A stretch of DNA of 64,000 nt, from positions 248,001 to 312,000 of the forward strand of contig NZ_PYYB01000004.1 in NCBI RefSeq assembly GCF_003044185.1, given 5' to 3'. The DNA is from Paraconexibacter algicola (GTDB taxonomy: Bacteria; Actinomycetota; Thermoleophilia; Solirubrobacterales; Solirubrobacteraceae). This document shows, piece by piece, positions 24,977 to 33,979 of the stretch. Under the pieces are notes generated by a model. The model was not told the DNA's origin. It saw nothing but the letters and a program-made list of their open reading frames with translations, and made no database searches. Position numbers and translations under genes: made by a program. Position 1 is the first letter of the stretch, and each line of letters starts with the position of its first letter.

Positions 24977-26005
24977 GTGCCCGTGCGCGTCCTGCATCTC
25001 GTCGGCTCGGCGCAGAGCCCGTTCCTGGAGGAGCTCTCGCACCTCTACGCGCGCGACGCCCTCGAGGTCCTCGACGTCCCCGGCTACGAGCACCACGTCG
25101 CCGCGGTCGCCCCGGACGGGTCGTGGCGGTTCCCCGGCGCGACGCTCGACCCCGACGCGCTCGCCGCCGCCCCGGCGCTTCCCGTCGCCCGCGCGCTCGC
25201 GCGGATCGCGGAGCTGGCGCCCGACGTCGCCGTCCCGCAGATGTTCTGCCGCAGCGGCATGACCGACCACCGCGCGCTGCTGCGCGTGCTCGGCGTGCCG
25301 GTGCTCGGCAACCCGCCGGAGGCGATGGCGCTGACCGCCGACAAGGCCCGCGCGAAGGCGGTCGTCGCCGCCGCCGGCGTGCGCGTCCCCGCCGGGGTCG
25401 CGCTGCGCGCCGGCGATCCGCTGGACGGGCTGCCGGAGCTGCCGGTGGTGGTGAAGCCCGCGGCGGCCGACAACTCGCACGGCGTCGCGCTCGTCCGTCA
25501 CCGCGACGAGCTGGCCGGGGCGGTGGCCGCCGCCTTCGCGCACGACGACGAGGTGCTCGTCGAGGCGTACGTCCCGCTCGGCCGCGAGGTCCGCTGCGGC
25601 ACGCTCGTGCGCGACGGCGAGCTCGTGGTCCTGCCGGTCGAGGAGTACGCGCTGGACGAGATCCGCACGGCGGACGACAAGCTCGGACGGCGGGACGACG
25701 GCGACCTGGCGCTCATGGCGAAGACCGAGGACCGGGCGTGGATCGTCGCCGCCGACGACCCGGTCCTCCCGGCGGTGCACGAGGCGGCCCGCCGCTGCCA
25801 CCGGGCGCTCGGCTGCCGCCACTACGGGCTCTTCGACCTGCGGATCGACCCGGCGGGCGAGCCGTGGTTCCTGGAGGCCGGGCTGTACTGCTCGTTCGCG
25901 CGCAGCAGCGTGCTCGCCGTCATGGCCCGGGCGGCCGGGATCGACGGACCGCAGCTGTTCGCCACCGTGCTCGCGCAGGCCCGGCGGGACGGCTCGGCCG
26001 CCTAG
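24977..26005 (+). CDS. mysD: D-Ala-D-Ala ligase-like ATP-grasp enzyme, second amino acid addition
   Basis: 342 residues from GTG 24977, four bases after mysC. It opens with VRVLHLVGSAQSPFLEELSH, followed by ATP-grasp elements: LPVVVKPAAADNSHGVALV, VLVEAYVPLGREVRCGTLV, FDLRIDP and WFLEAGLYCSFARSS. MysD enzymes condense serine, threonine or another amino acid with mycosporine-glycine to give shinorine- or porphyra-334-like products. The amino acid used cannot be told from sequence. Last gene of the cluster; 7 bases separate it from the convergent gene. Confidence 0.85.
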   Translation: MPVRVLHLVGSAQSPFLEELSHLYARDALEVLDVPGYEHHVAAVAPDGSWRFPGATLDPDALAAAPALPVARALARIAELAPDVAVPQMFCRSGMTDHRALLRVLGVPVLGNPPEAMALTADKARAKAVVAAAGVRVPAGVALRAGDPLDGLPELPVVVKPAAADNSHGVALVRHRDELAGAVAAAFAHDDEVLVEAYVPLGREVRCGTLVRDGELVVLPVEEYALDEIRTADDKLGRRDDGDLALMAKTEDRAWIVAADDPVLPAVHEAARRCHRALGCRHYGLFDLRIDPAGEPWFLEAGLYCSFARSSVLAVMARAAGIDGPQLFATVLAQARRDGSAA

Positions 26006-26012
26006 CGGCGCC

Positions 26013-28436
26013 TCAGCGGGCGCGCCGGACGATGCGGCTGGCCACCGTGCGGCCGCGGACGTCGCGGACGACGACCCGGACCGTGCGGTGGCGCCCGGGA
26101 ACCCGCAGGCGGACCGTCACGGTGCGGGCGCGGGAGGCCCGGAACGGCCGCGCGGCGAGTCGGCGACCGGCGGTCGTGCGGACCTCGACCCGGCCGCGGC
26201 ACGCGCGGCGGCAGCGGACCGCCGTCGTGACGCCGGTGGCGGTCCGCCGCGCGGAGCGCAGGCCGACCGTCGGCGGCAGCACCTGGACGGTGGCCGTGTC
26301 GCCGAGGACGCTGCCGGGACCGGCGGTGGCGGTGGTCGTGACCGTGGCGGTGTTCGTGACGGTCCGGGACGCGGGCGAGCCGTCGACGGTGCGGACCCCG
26401 AGGCACAGGAGGTGCAGCGTGCCGGAGCGCTCGACGCCACCCGGGTTGTCGAGGCGGAAGACGCGGACCTTCGGCTGCGGGTCGTTGCCCAGCGCGTGCA
26501 GCCCGTCGTCCAGCCGCCAGCCGGCCACGATGCCCTTCTCGGCGTCCCCGCAGGACACCGTCACGTCGCGGCGGGCGCCGGCCGGCACGGTGACCGGCTG
26601 CGTCACGGGCCGCAGCGACAGGGTCGCCGTCCGCCCGTCGACCGCGGTCGTCGTCGGCGACAGGCACCGCACGGCGACCGTGACCGTGGCGCCGGCGGGC
26701 GCGACGTCGAGGTGCAGGACGCGCCCGGCGAGGCCGTCAGGCACCGACGCCGCGACCGTCGCGGTGCCGCTCACGACGCGCACCGACGGGGCGATCGCGA
26801 TCCGCCCGGCGACGCAGGCCACGGGCACCGTCGCGCGACCGGCGGGCAGCGTGCGCGTGACCTCGACCGGCGCCGAGGCCACGAGTGCCCGGCCGCCCGT
26901 CGTGCGCTGCGGCAGGCAGACGACCAGGAGCTTGCCCTGCGCCTGCCCGGTGGTGCCATTGCGCACCTCGACCGTGTAGCGGCCGTCGCTGCCGAGCGTC
27001 GGACCGAGCACCGCGACGTCCGCCGCAGCGCCCGCGCCCTGGTCGGTCGCGTCGAGGCGGAAGGCGGCGTCGGAGGGGAAGCTGCCCGGGGCGCACCCGA
27101 GCGTCGCCGTCGCGGTCGACCCGCCGGCGACGGAGACGTGCTGCTCGGCCTTGGCGACGGTCAGCTCGTCCCCGGCCCCGCCGGTCGGGAGCGCGTCGGC
27201 GCGGGCGGTGACGGTCACGGCCCGCGACGCGCCGGGCGTGAGCGTGCCGAGGGCGCAGCGCACCGCGTTCGCCGACCGGGTGCACGGGGTCGAGACGGCG
27301 GTGACCGTCAGCCCGTCGGGCACGTCGTCGGCGACGCGCACGTCGGTCGCGTCGGCGGTGCCCGTGTTGCGCACGGTGATCGTGAACGTCACGGTCTCGC
27401 CGGCGGGCACCGCGGAGCGGTCGGCGACCTTCGTCGTCGTGAGCACAGCCTCTGCCACGGGCGTCGGGGTGGGCGTCGGGGTCGGCGTGGGCGTCGGGGG
27501 TGCGAGCGCGGGGACGCACCCGGCGGTCGGGAACTCGTAGCGGTGCGTCTCGAAGTTCGAGCGGAACGACGCGGCGATGACCTGCCCGTTGTTGTGCCCG
27601 ACCGCGGACGCGACGACCGCGGCGCGCGGTGCGAGGACCGTGCCGCCGAAGGCCGAGCCCGTCCGCAGGTCGACCGCGGTGGCGTCGGGCAGGTTCCAGA
27701 TCGTCCGCGCGACGCGGTCGGCGACGGGCGCGTCGTCGGGCTGGCGGAACGTGGCACCGTCGCGGAAGCGGGTCTCCCCCTCGATCGTCACGGACCCCGC
27801 GCCGACGACGGTGATCAGCGCGGTCGCACCGGCGGGGACGTCGACGAACGTCGCGCGGATCCCGGTGAGCTGGGCCGGGGTGACGCGGAAGAGGTTCAGC
27901 CGCGGGTCGCTGCCGCGCAGCCACAGCACGTTGCCGCCCAGCGCGGTGCCCGTCGTGACGGAGTCGACGACGTCCGCGGTCCCGGTCGCGGCGAGCGCGC
28001 CCCAGGCGTCGGATCGCGCGCGCAGGTCGGTGAAGGCGGCGGCGAAGTCGATCGGGTTCGCCGCGAGGTACGAGCCGCCACCGTTGAAGTTGACGTTCCC
28101 GGTCCGGGTGCCGATGAACGCGCTGCCGCGCTGGAGGTTGAACGAGCCGCCCGTCCCGGCGACGACGAGCGTCGGGACCGACGGTCCGCCGGTCAGCCGC
28201 GTGCCGACGGTCATCCCGCCGGCGGGCAGGTTGCCGCCGTAGGCGATCGATCCCTCCGACTCCGATCCGCGCTGGCCGTCGCCGGCGACGAACTCGGTCC
28301 AGCCGGTCGCGGCGCCCAGCGGCGTGGAGCCCGCGAGGCAGTCGGGCGCCACGGCGGAGGCGGGCGCGGAGGCGAGCACGAGGGCGAGCGCGAACGCGCA
28401 CGTCGTGCCCGTGAGGGCGAGGAGGAGTCGGAGCAT
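26013..28436 (-). CDS. Secreted choice-of-anchor A protein with DUF11-like repeat
   Basis: 807 residues from ATG 28436, which yields a clear signal peptide (RLLLALTGTTCAFALALVLA ... APASA). Residues of about 30-300 form a choice-of-anchor A domain (GSIAYGGNLPAGGM ... GGNVLWLRGSDPRLNLF ... RTIWNLPDATAVDL ... GTVLAPRAAV). A Thr-Pro repeat linker leads to a DUF11-type Ig-like domain (VPAGETVTFTITVRNTGTAD), several beta domains and an Arg-rich C-terminus with RCRRACRGRVEVR. Such proteins are exported and surface-associated; a role in the matrix is inferred. Convergent with mysD. Confidence 0.85.
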   Translation of the reverse strand: MLRLLLALTGTTCAFALALVLASAPASAVAPDCLAGSTPLGAATGWTEFVAGDGQRGSESEGSIAYGGNLPAGGMTVGTRLTGGPSVPTLVVAGTGGSFNLQRGSAFIGTRTGNVNFNGGGSYLAANPIDFAAAFTDLRARSDAWGALAATGTADVVDSVTTGTALGGNVLWLRGSDPRLNLFRVTPAQLTGIRATFVDVPAGATALITVVGAGSVTIEGETRFRDGATFRQPDDAPVADRVARTIWNLPDATAVDLRTGSAFGGTVLAPRAAVVASAVGHNNGQVIAASFRSNFETHRYEFPTAGCVPALAPPTPTPTPTPTPTPVAEAVLTTTKVADRSAVPAGETVTFTITVRNTGTADATDVRVADDVPDGLTVTAVSTPCTRSANAVRCALGTLTPGASRAVTVTARADALPTGGAGDELTVAKAEQHVSVAGGSTATATLGCAPGSFPSDAAFRLDATDQGAGAAADVAVLGPTLGSDGRYTVEVRNGTTGQAQGKLLVVCLPQRTTGGRALVASAPVEVTRTLPAGRATVPVACVAGRIAIAPSVRVVSGTATVAASVPDGLAGRVLHLDVAPAGATVTVAVRCLSPTTTAVDGRTATLSLRPVTQPVTVPAGARRDVTVSCGDAEKGIVAGWRLDDGLHALGNDPQPKVRVFRLDNPGGVERSGTLHLLCLGVRTVDGSPASRTVTNTATVTTTATAGPGSVLGDTATVQVLPPTVGLRSARRTATGVTTAVRCRRACRGRVEVRTTAGRRLAARPFRASRARTVTVRLRVPGRHRTVRVVVRDVRGRTVASRIVRRAR

Positions 28437-28441
28437 GATCT

Positions 28442-28465
28442 GGACCGCGGCCGCTTGGACGGTCC
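28442..28465. promoter_or_regulatory. Inverted repeat in the divergent region 28437-28558
   Basis: GGACCG, 12 bases, CGGTCC, immediately upstream of ATG 28436. Either an operator or a leader hairpin; no partner protein is obvious. Confidence 0.3.
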
Positions 28466-28558
28466 GCTCGCCGCAGCGTGGCACGCGTTCGGGCGTCGGA
28501 CGGCAGGACGACGGTATGAATGGCGTGAGAGGCGCGCCGTCGGGGTATGGCGCCCGCG

Positions 28559-29623
28559 ATGCGACGCCCCCTCCCGCTCCTGCTCCTCGCCGCCCTGCTG
28601 CTGCTCGCGGCCGGTGGCACCGCCTCACCGGCCAGCGCCGCCTGCACCCAGGGCTCCAAGAGCGACGCCGCCAAGGTGCAGCTCTGGGCCGAGAAGGGCT
28701 GCGGCGGCCAGACCATCCAGGTCGGCTTCACCGGGGAGGACGACCGGCCCGACTTCCGCGCGTTCCTCGCGCGCTCGGGCGAGACGAGGAACGTCAACAA
28801 CGACCGCTCCTCGCTCGGCGTCGCGGGCGGCTGGTGCGCGCGCCTGTTCGACCCGCTCAACTACGGCGACGGGGACACCGGCTCGTTCTGCGCGGTCGGC
28901 CGCACCACCTACTTCGACATCGGTGCGCTCAACGACCGCGCGTCGTCGATGCGCGTCTGTCCCGAGACCGACCGCGGCCTCTGCAACCGCGTCCCGAAGA
29001 GCAGCACCACCCCGGAGCCGGAGCCGACCCCCACCCCCACGCCGGAGCCGTGCGCCGACCCGACGGTCTGCGAGGTCCCGCCGGACCCGTGCCTCGAGGA
29101 CCCCACGGTCTGCGAGAGCCCGCCGTGCGCCGACCCCTCCTGCGACCCGGGGACCGACCCCGGAAGCACCGAGGAGCTCGGTCCCAACGACGGGCTGCGC
29201 TTCGACCGGCCGGGCCGCGGCTGCCGCGGCGGGTCGAGCTCCGGCGCCCGCGCGCTGCGGACCTGGCTGCGCGAGGAGAGCGGCGTCCCGATCCGCCGGA
29301 TCGAGCAGATCTACCGCTGCGGCAAGCGGCCGCGCAAGGGGCAGCGCCGTGACCTGCACTCCGAGGGCCGGGCGGTCGACGCCGTCCCGACCTCCGAGGC
29401 GGGGGCGCTCGACCTGATCGAGCAGCTGCTCGCCGACGACTACTCCCTGGCCCGCCGCATGGGCGTGCAGGAGATCATCTACGACGGTCGCGTCTGGTCC
29501 TCGGCCAACCCGACGCGGCAGCTGCGCCGCTACCGCGGCCGCTCACCGCACCGGCGCAGCGTGCACATCGGCCTGAACAAGAAGGGCGCCGCGATGCGCA
29601 CGTCGTTCTGGGACGGCCGCTGA
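28559..29623 (+). CDS. Secreted protein: crystallin-like domain plus DxH/SxGRAxD peptidase-like domain
   Basis: 354 residues from ATG 28559 (MRRPLPLLLL); ATG 28547 is in frame, but GGTATGGC lies 7 bases before 28559 as a -10-like box, the same pattern as at 48105. A signal peptide ends near ASPASA-A. Residues 25-140 resemble a beta/gamma-crystallin-like fold (VQLWAEKGCGGQTIQVGFTG ... DRASSMRV). A Cys/Pro/Glu-rich linker with four-fold CADPTVCE-like repeats follows. The C-terminal 130 residues include RDLHSEGRAVDAVPTSEAG and MGVQEIIYDGRVWSSANP, like catalytic regions of the D,D-carboxypeptidase M15 superfamily. A cell-wall role is possible but unproven. Confidence 0.7.
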   Translation: MRRPLPLLLLAALLLLAAGGTASPASAACTQGSKSDAAKVQLWAEKGCGGQTIQVGFTGEDDRPDFRAFLARSGETRNVNNDRSSLGVAGGWCARLFDPLNYGDGDTGSFCAVGRTTYFDIGALNDRASSMRVCPETDRGLCNRVPKSSTTPEPEPTPTPTPEPCADPTVCEVPPDPCLEDPTVCESPPCADPSCDPGTDPGSTEELGPNDGLRFDRPGRGCRGGSSSGARALRTWLREESGVPIRRIEQIYRCGKRPRKGQRRDLHSEGRAVDAVPTSEAGALDLIEQLLADDYSLARRMGVQEIIYDGRVWSSANPTRQLRRYRGRSPHRRSVHIGLNKKGAAMRTSFWDGR

Positions 29624-29696
29624 GCGGCGGGCGCGTGCGCCACGTCGCCCGCGCCGCAGGTGTCGGACGACCGGGGATCGGGGTAGAGCGGCCCGG

Positions 29697-31085
29697 ATGC
29701 GCTCGATCCTCGCCGTCTCCCTCGCCGTCTGCGCCGCGCTGCTGACCGCCGTCGCACCCGCGTCGGCCGGCACGCTCAGCCGCAGCGGCAACGTCTACAC
29801 CTTCACCGCCGCGCCCGGCGAGACGAACCAGATGAGCGCCTACACGACGTTCTCCCGGGGCCAGTGGGACGTGGTGATCAACGACACCAACCCGATCACG
29901 CCCGCCGCGGGCAGCGGCTGCGCGGCCGACGCCTCCCCGTCGGGCCGCTCGATGCGCTGCCAGTTCGGCACGAACCCGAACGTCCACCCGGGCTTCGCGA
30001 TCGACCTCGGCGACATGGACGACGCCGCCACGCTCACCAGCCCGGGTGACCCGGGCGCGATCGCGGGCGGCCCCGGCAACGACACGCTCGCCTCCTACGG
30101 CGGCGCCGACGTCCTCGACGGCGGGCCGGGCGACGACACCTTCTATCCCGAGAACGGGGTCGGGTCGACCGTCGTGCCCCCGACCCGCGGCGCCGACACC
30201 CTGATCCCCGGCGACGGCCGCGACGAGCTCGTCTACACGGCGACCGGCCAGCCGCTGACGCTGACCTTCGACGGCAAGCCGGGCGACACCCCCGACGGCG
30301 ACAACGTCTTCCCCGGCTTCGAGCGCGTCACCGGGACCGAGTTCGACGACACGATCGTCGGCACCGAGGCCGACGACTACGTCGAGGGGGCCGCGGGCAA
30401 CGACGTGCTCGTCGGCGCCGGCGGCGCCGACAACCTCATCGGCGGGGCCGGGAACGACACGCTCGACGGCGGCGCCGGCCGCAACTCCCTGATCGGCGAG
30501 GGCCAGGACGATCGCATCATCGGCGGCCCCGACTCCGACTTCGTCTTCGGCGACGGACCGAACACCCCGGCCGGGCAGGAGGGCAACGACCGCCTCGAGC
30601 TGCGCGACGGGGTCGGCGAGACGGCCGACTGCGGGCCCGGCACCGACGTGCTCGTCGCCGACCAGAACGACCGCGACCAGGGCACGACCTGCGAGACGAT
30701 CGACCGCGCGACCGTGCCGACGCCGCCCCCGGCGGCCACCCCGCTGCCCGGCCCCGGGACGACCCCGACCGCGACCGGCGGGATCGTCCTGCGCTCCACG
30801 ACGCTGCGCCGGCCCTCCAGCCGCCGGATCCGCGTCGCGCTGCGCTGCACCGCCGTCACGACGTGCGTGGGGCGGCTGACGGTCCGCACGCGCGGCACCC
30901 GCCCGCGGACGATCGCGACCCGCACCTACCGCCTGGCCGCCGGACGCGCGTCCACGGTGACCCTGAAGGTCGGCCCCGGCGGGCGCAGCCGCCTCGGCTC
31001 CGGGCGCGCCCGCCGGGTCGCGGTGAAGCTCACGCCGCGCGGCGGCCGGTCGATCCTGCGGCGCGCCGTGGTGCGCCGCTCCTAG
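29697..31085 (+). CDS. Secreted RTX-type calcium-binding repeat protein
   Basis: 462 residues with a signal peptide (residues 1-24, ...APASA-GT). Residues of about 120-300 carry RTX nonapeptide-like repeats: GGPGNDTLASYGGADVLDGG, GAAGNDVLVGAGGADNLIGG, AGNDTLDGGAGRNSLIGEG. They bind calcium and fold outside the cell. A Pro/Thr linker leads to a C-terminal Arg-rich domain with VALRCTAVTTCVGRLTVRT, the C-x5-C-x-G module seen in the ELWxxDGT protein. No protease or lipase domain is present. TAGAGC at 29684-29689 sits 7 bases before the start. Confidence 0.85.
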   Translation: MRSILAVSLAVCAALLTAVAPASAGTLSRSGNVYTFTAAPGETNQMSAYTTFSRGQWDVVINDTNPITPAAGSGCAADASPSGRSMRCQFGTNPNVHPGFAIDLGDMDDAATLTSPGDPGAIAGGPGNDTLASYGGADVLDGGPGDDTFYPENGVGSTVVPPTRGADTLIPGDGRDELVYTATGQPLTLTFDGKPGDTPDGDNVFPGFERVTGTEFDDTIVGTEADDYVEGAAGNDVLVGAGGADNLIGGAGNDTLDGGAGRNSLIGEGQDDRIIGGPDSDFVFGDGPNTPAGQEGNDRLELRDGVGETADCGPGTDVLVADQNDRDQGTTCETIDRATVPTPPPAATPLPGPGTTPTATGGIVLRSTTLRRPSSRRIRVALRCTAVTTCVGRLTVRTRGTRPRTIATRTYRLAAGRASTVTLKVGPGGRSRLGSGRARRVAVKLTPRGGRSILRRAVVRRS

Positions 31086-31135
31086 GCGAGCCGGGCGGGC
31101 GCGCGCCCGCCCACCCGCTCCTCGATGATGCAGGG

Positions 31136-32320
31136 GTGCGCGACGTCGACGTGGTGATCATCGGGGCCGGCGCGGCCGGTCTCATGTGCGCGCTGACCGC
31201 CGGCCGGCGCGGCCGCCGCGTGCTCGTGATCGAGCGGTCCAACAAGCCCGGCAAGAAGATCCTCATGTCGGGCGGCGGGCGCTGCAACTTCACGAACATG
31301 TACGCGGAGCCCGCCAACTACTTCTCCCAGGCGGAGAACCCGCACTTCTGCAAGTCCGCGCTGGCCCGCTACACGCCCTGGGACTTCGTCGCGCTCGTCG
31401 CCGAGCATGGCGTCCCCTACCACGAGAAGAAGCTCGGGCAGCTGTTCTGCGACAACCGCTCCAAGGACATCCTCGGCCTGCTGCTCGAGGAGTGCCGGCG
31501 CGCCGCGGTCGAGCTGCACGTCTCCACGTCGGTGCAGCGGATCGAGCGCCACGAGGACGGCTACCGGCTCGAGACGGACCTCGGCCCCGTGCGGGCCCCG
31601 TCGGTCGTCGTCGCGACCGGCGGCCTGTCGATCCCGACGCTCGGCTCGACCGGGTTCGGCTACGAGATCGCCGAGCAGTTCGGGCACCGCGTCCTCCCCA
31701 CCCGAGCGGGCCTCGTGCCGTTCATCATCACCGACCAGCTCAAGGAGCTGTGCGTCGAGCTGACCGGCACGTCGGTCGCCGCCGTCGTGCGCTGCGGCGA
31801 GCACAGCTTCCGCGAGAACGTCCTCTTCACCCACCGCGGCCTCAGCGGGCCGGCGATCCTCCAGATCTCCTCGTTCTGGCACCTCGGGGACGCCGTCGAG
31901 ATCGACCTGCTGCCCGACCGTGACGCGCTCGACTGGCTGCAGGAGCGCCAGGCCGCCCGGCCCGACGGGGAGCTGCGGACCGTCCTGGCGGAGGTCTTCA
32001 CGAAGAAGATGGCCGCGCAGCTGGCCGACCGCTGGTTCGGCTCGCGCCCGATGAAGCAGCACACGCCCGCCGAGCTGCGGGAGATCGCCGGGCGTCTCGC
32101 GCACTGGGAGGTCGTCCCCGCCGGAACGGAGGGCTACCGCACCGCGGAGGTCACGCTCGGCGGCGTCGACACCGCGGAGATCTCTCCGCGCACGATGGAG
32201 TCGCGCCGCGCGCCCGGCCTCTACTTCGTCGGCGAGGTGCTCGACATCGCCGGGCACCTCGGGGGCTTCAACTTCCAGTGGGCGTGGGCCTCCGGGCACG
32301 CCGCCGCGCAGGTGGTCTAG
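31136..32320 (+). CDS. NAD(P)/FAD-dependent oxidoreductase, BaiN/YhiN (HI0933) family
   Basis: 394 residues from GTG 31136. Its N-terminal FAD motif is VVIIGAGAAGLMCALTAGRR, followed by the family signature GKKILMSGGGRCNFTN. FTHRGLSGPAILQIS and the C-terminal GLYFVGEVLDIAGHLGGFNF are hallmarks of HI0933-like flavoproteins. The physiological substrate of most members is unknown. The long upstream frame extension was rejected because it runs into the RTX gene. Precedes purK by 21 bases but purK has its own -10. Confidence 0.9.
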   Translation: MRDVDVVIIGAGAAGLMCALTAGRRGRRVLVIERSNKPGKKILMSGGGRCNFTNMYAEPANYFSQAENPHFCKSALARYTPWDFVALVAEHGVPYHEKKLGQLFCDNRSKDILGLLLEECRRAAVELHVSTSVQRIERHEDGYRLETDLGPVRAPSVVVATGGLSIPTLGSTGFGYEIAEQFGHRVLPTRAGLVPFIITDQLKELCVELTGTSVAAVVRCGEHSFRENVLFTHRGLSGPAILQISSFWHLGDAVEIDLLPDRDALDWLQERQAARPDGELRTVLAEVFTKKMAAQLADRWFGSRPMKQHTPAELREIAGRLAHWEVVPAGTEGYRTAEVTLGGVDTAEISPRTMESRRAPGLYFVGEVLDIAGHLGGFNFQWAWASGHAAAQVV

Positions 32321-32328
32321 GCCCCCCA

Positions 32329-32334
32329 TAAGAT
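32329..32334 (+). promoter_or_regulatory. -10 box of purK
   Basis: TAAGAT, 7 bases before ATG 32342, no RBS: leaderless layout. Confidence 0.5.
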
Positions 32335-32341
32335 CGGGCGG

Positions 32342-33469
32342 ATGTCCAAGCGCTCCGCCCCGCCCACCGCCCGCGTCGGACTCGTCGGCGCCGGACAGCT
32401 GGCCCGGATGTCCCACCAGGCCGCGATCGGCCTCGGCGTGCAGGTCGTCGCGCTCGGCTCCGCCGCCGACTCCGCCGCCGGCGCCGCGGGCGCCCGGCTG
32501 ATCGAGGGCTCCGGGCACGACGCCGGTGACCTGCGCGCGCTCGCCGAGGCGGTCGACGTCGTCTCCTACGAGATCGAGCACGTCGACCTCGACGCGCTCG
32601 AGGCGCTCGCGCAGGAGGGCGTCGTCGTGCGACCGCACCCGCGGGTCATGCGCCTCGCCGCCGACAAGGCGCACGCGCGCGCCGAGTTCGTGCGGCTCGG
32701 CTTCCCGGTGCCCGACCACACGCTCGTCGACGACGCGCAGCAGCTCGCCGCGGCCGGCGACACGCTCGGCTGGCCGCTCGTGCTGAAGACCCCGACGGGC
32801 GGCTACGACGGGCGCGGCGTGTGGGTCTGCGACGACCTCGCCGAGGCGACCGGCGTGCTCGAGCAGGTCGGTCGCACGATGCTCGCCGAGCGGCTCGTCG
32901 CGATCGACCGCGAGATCGCGGTCATCGTCGCCCGCCGACCGGGCGGGCAGGTCGCCACCTTCCCCGTCCTGCGCACCTACCAGGAGGACGGCATCTGCCG
33001 CGAGGTCGTCGCCGCCGCCGGCGACGCGGAGCCCGCCGCGGTCGCGCTCGCCGAGCGCCTCGCCGAGGCGGTCGGTCTCGAGGGCCTGATGGCGGTCGAG
33101 CTGTTCGACGAGGGCGGCGAGCTCCTCATCTGCGAGCTCGCGCTGCGCCCGCACAACACCGGGCACCTGTCGATCGACGGCTGCGTGACCTCCCAGTTCG
33201 AGCAGCACCTGCGCGCCGTCCTGGACTGGCCGCTCGGCGACCCGGCGCTCGTCGCGCCGGCCGCCGCGATGGTCAACGTGCTCGGCCCCGCGGACGGTGG
33301 TGACCCGGCGCGCGGCCTCCCCGACGCGCTGGCGGTCCCCGGGGCGCACGTGCACCTGTACGGGAAGGCGCCGGCCGCGGGCCGTAAGCTCGGCCACGTG
33401 AACGCCACCGGCCCCGATCCCGACACTGCCCTCGCGACGGCCCGTGCGGCCGCGGAGGCCCTGGCATGA
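32342..33469 (+). CDS. purK: 5-(Carboxyamino)imidazole ribonucleotide synthase
   Basis: 375 residues, ATP-grasp. [20 protein letters not shown] is the PurK N-terminal signature; ATP binding follows at [17 protein letters not shown], and the C-terminal core reads [28 protein letters not shown]. It carboxylates AIR with ATP and bicarbonate to N5-CAIR in de novo purine synthesis. Overlaps purE by ATGA, coupling the two consecutive steps. Confidence 0.97.
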   Translation: MSKRSAPPTARVGLVGAGQLARMSHQAAIGLGVQVVALGSAADSAAGAAGARLIEGSGHDAGDLRALAEAVDVVSYEIEHVDLDALEALAQEGVVVRPHPRVMRLAADKAHARAEFVRLGFPVPDHTLVDDAQQLAAAGDTLGWPLVLKTPTGGYDGRGVWVCDDLAEATGVLEQVGRTMLAERLVAIDREIAVIVARRPGGQVATFPVLRTYQEDGICREVVAAAGDAEPAAVALAERLAEAVGLEGLMAVELFDEGGELLICELALRPHNTGHLSIDGCVTSQFEQHLRAVLDWPLGDPALVAPAAAMVNVLGPADGGDPARGLPDALAVPGAHVHLYGKAPAAGRKLGHVNATGPDPDTALATARAAAEALA

Positions 33470-33969
33470 GCGCCCCGCGCGTCGGGATCGTCATGGGCAG
33501 CGACTCCGACCTGCCGGTCATGGAGAAGGCCGCCGTCGCACTGGCGGAGCTCGGGATCCCCCACGAGGTGCGGGTCGTGTCCGCCCACCGCACGCCGCAG
33601 GCGATGATCGAGTACGGGGAGCAGGCCGAGGCGCGCGGCCTCGAGGCGATCATCGCCGGGGCCGGCGGCGCCGCGCACCTCCCGGGCATGCTGGCGGCCG
33701 TCACCGTCCTCCCGGTCATCGGGGTGCCCGTGCCGCTGCGCTACCTCGACGGCCTCGACAGCCTGCTGTCGATCGTGCAGATGCCCGGCGGGGTCCCGGT
33801 CGCGACCGTCGCGGTCGGCAACGGCCGCAACGCCGGGCTGCTCGCCGCGCGGATCCTCGGCGCGACCGATCCGGCGCTGCGCGAGCGCCTGCGCGAGGTG
33901 GCGCAGGCCAGCGCGCAGGTCGCCACCGACGCGGACGCGCGCGTCCGCGAGCTGCACCCGCCGGGCTGA
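33466..33969 (+). CDS. purE: N5-carboxyaminoimidazole ribonucleotide mutase
   Basis: 167 residues, class I Pur[46 protein letters not shown] and [13 protein letters not shown] are the conserved active-site segments (the Ser-Asp-Ser, His and GGAAHLP loops). Converts N5-CAIR made by PurK to CAIR. It assembles as an octamer in known members. Four-base overlap with purK. Confidence 0.97.
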   Translation: MSAPRVGIVMGSDSDLPVMEKAAVALAELGIPHEVRVVSAHRTPQAMIEYGEQAEARGLEAIIAGAGGAAHLPGMLAAVTVLPVIGVPVPLRYLDGLDSLLSIVQMPGGVPVATVAVGNGRNAGLLAARILGATDPALRERLREVAQASAQVATDADARVRELHPPG

Positions 33970-33979
33970 GCGGCCCCGC

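Noticed and set aside
30863-31135. Upstream extension of the BaiN/YhiN flavoprotein
   Set aside because: It overlaps the end of the RTX gene out of frame and is Arg/Pro-rich noise; the FAD motif begins just after GTG 31136.
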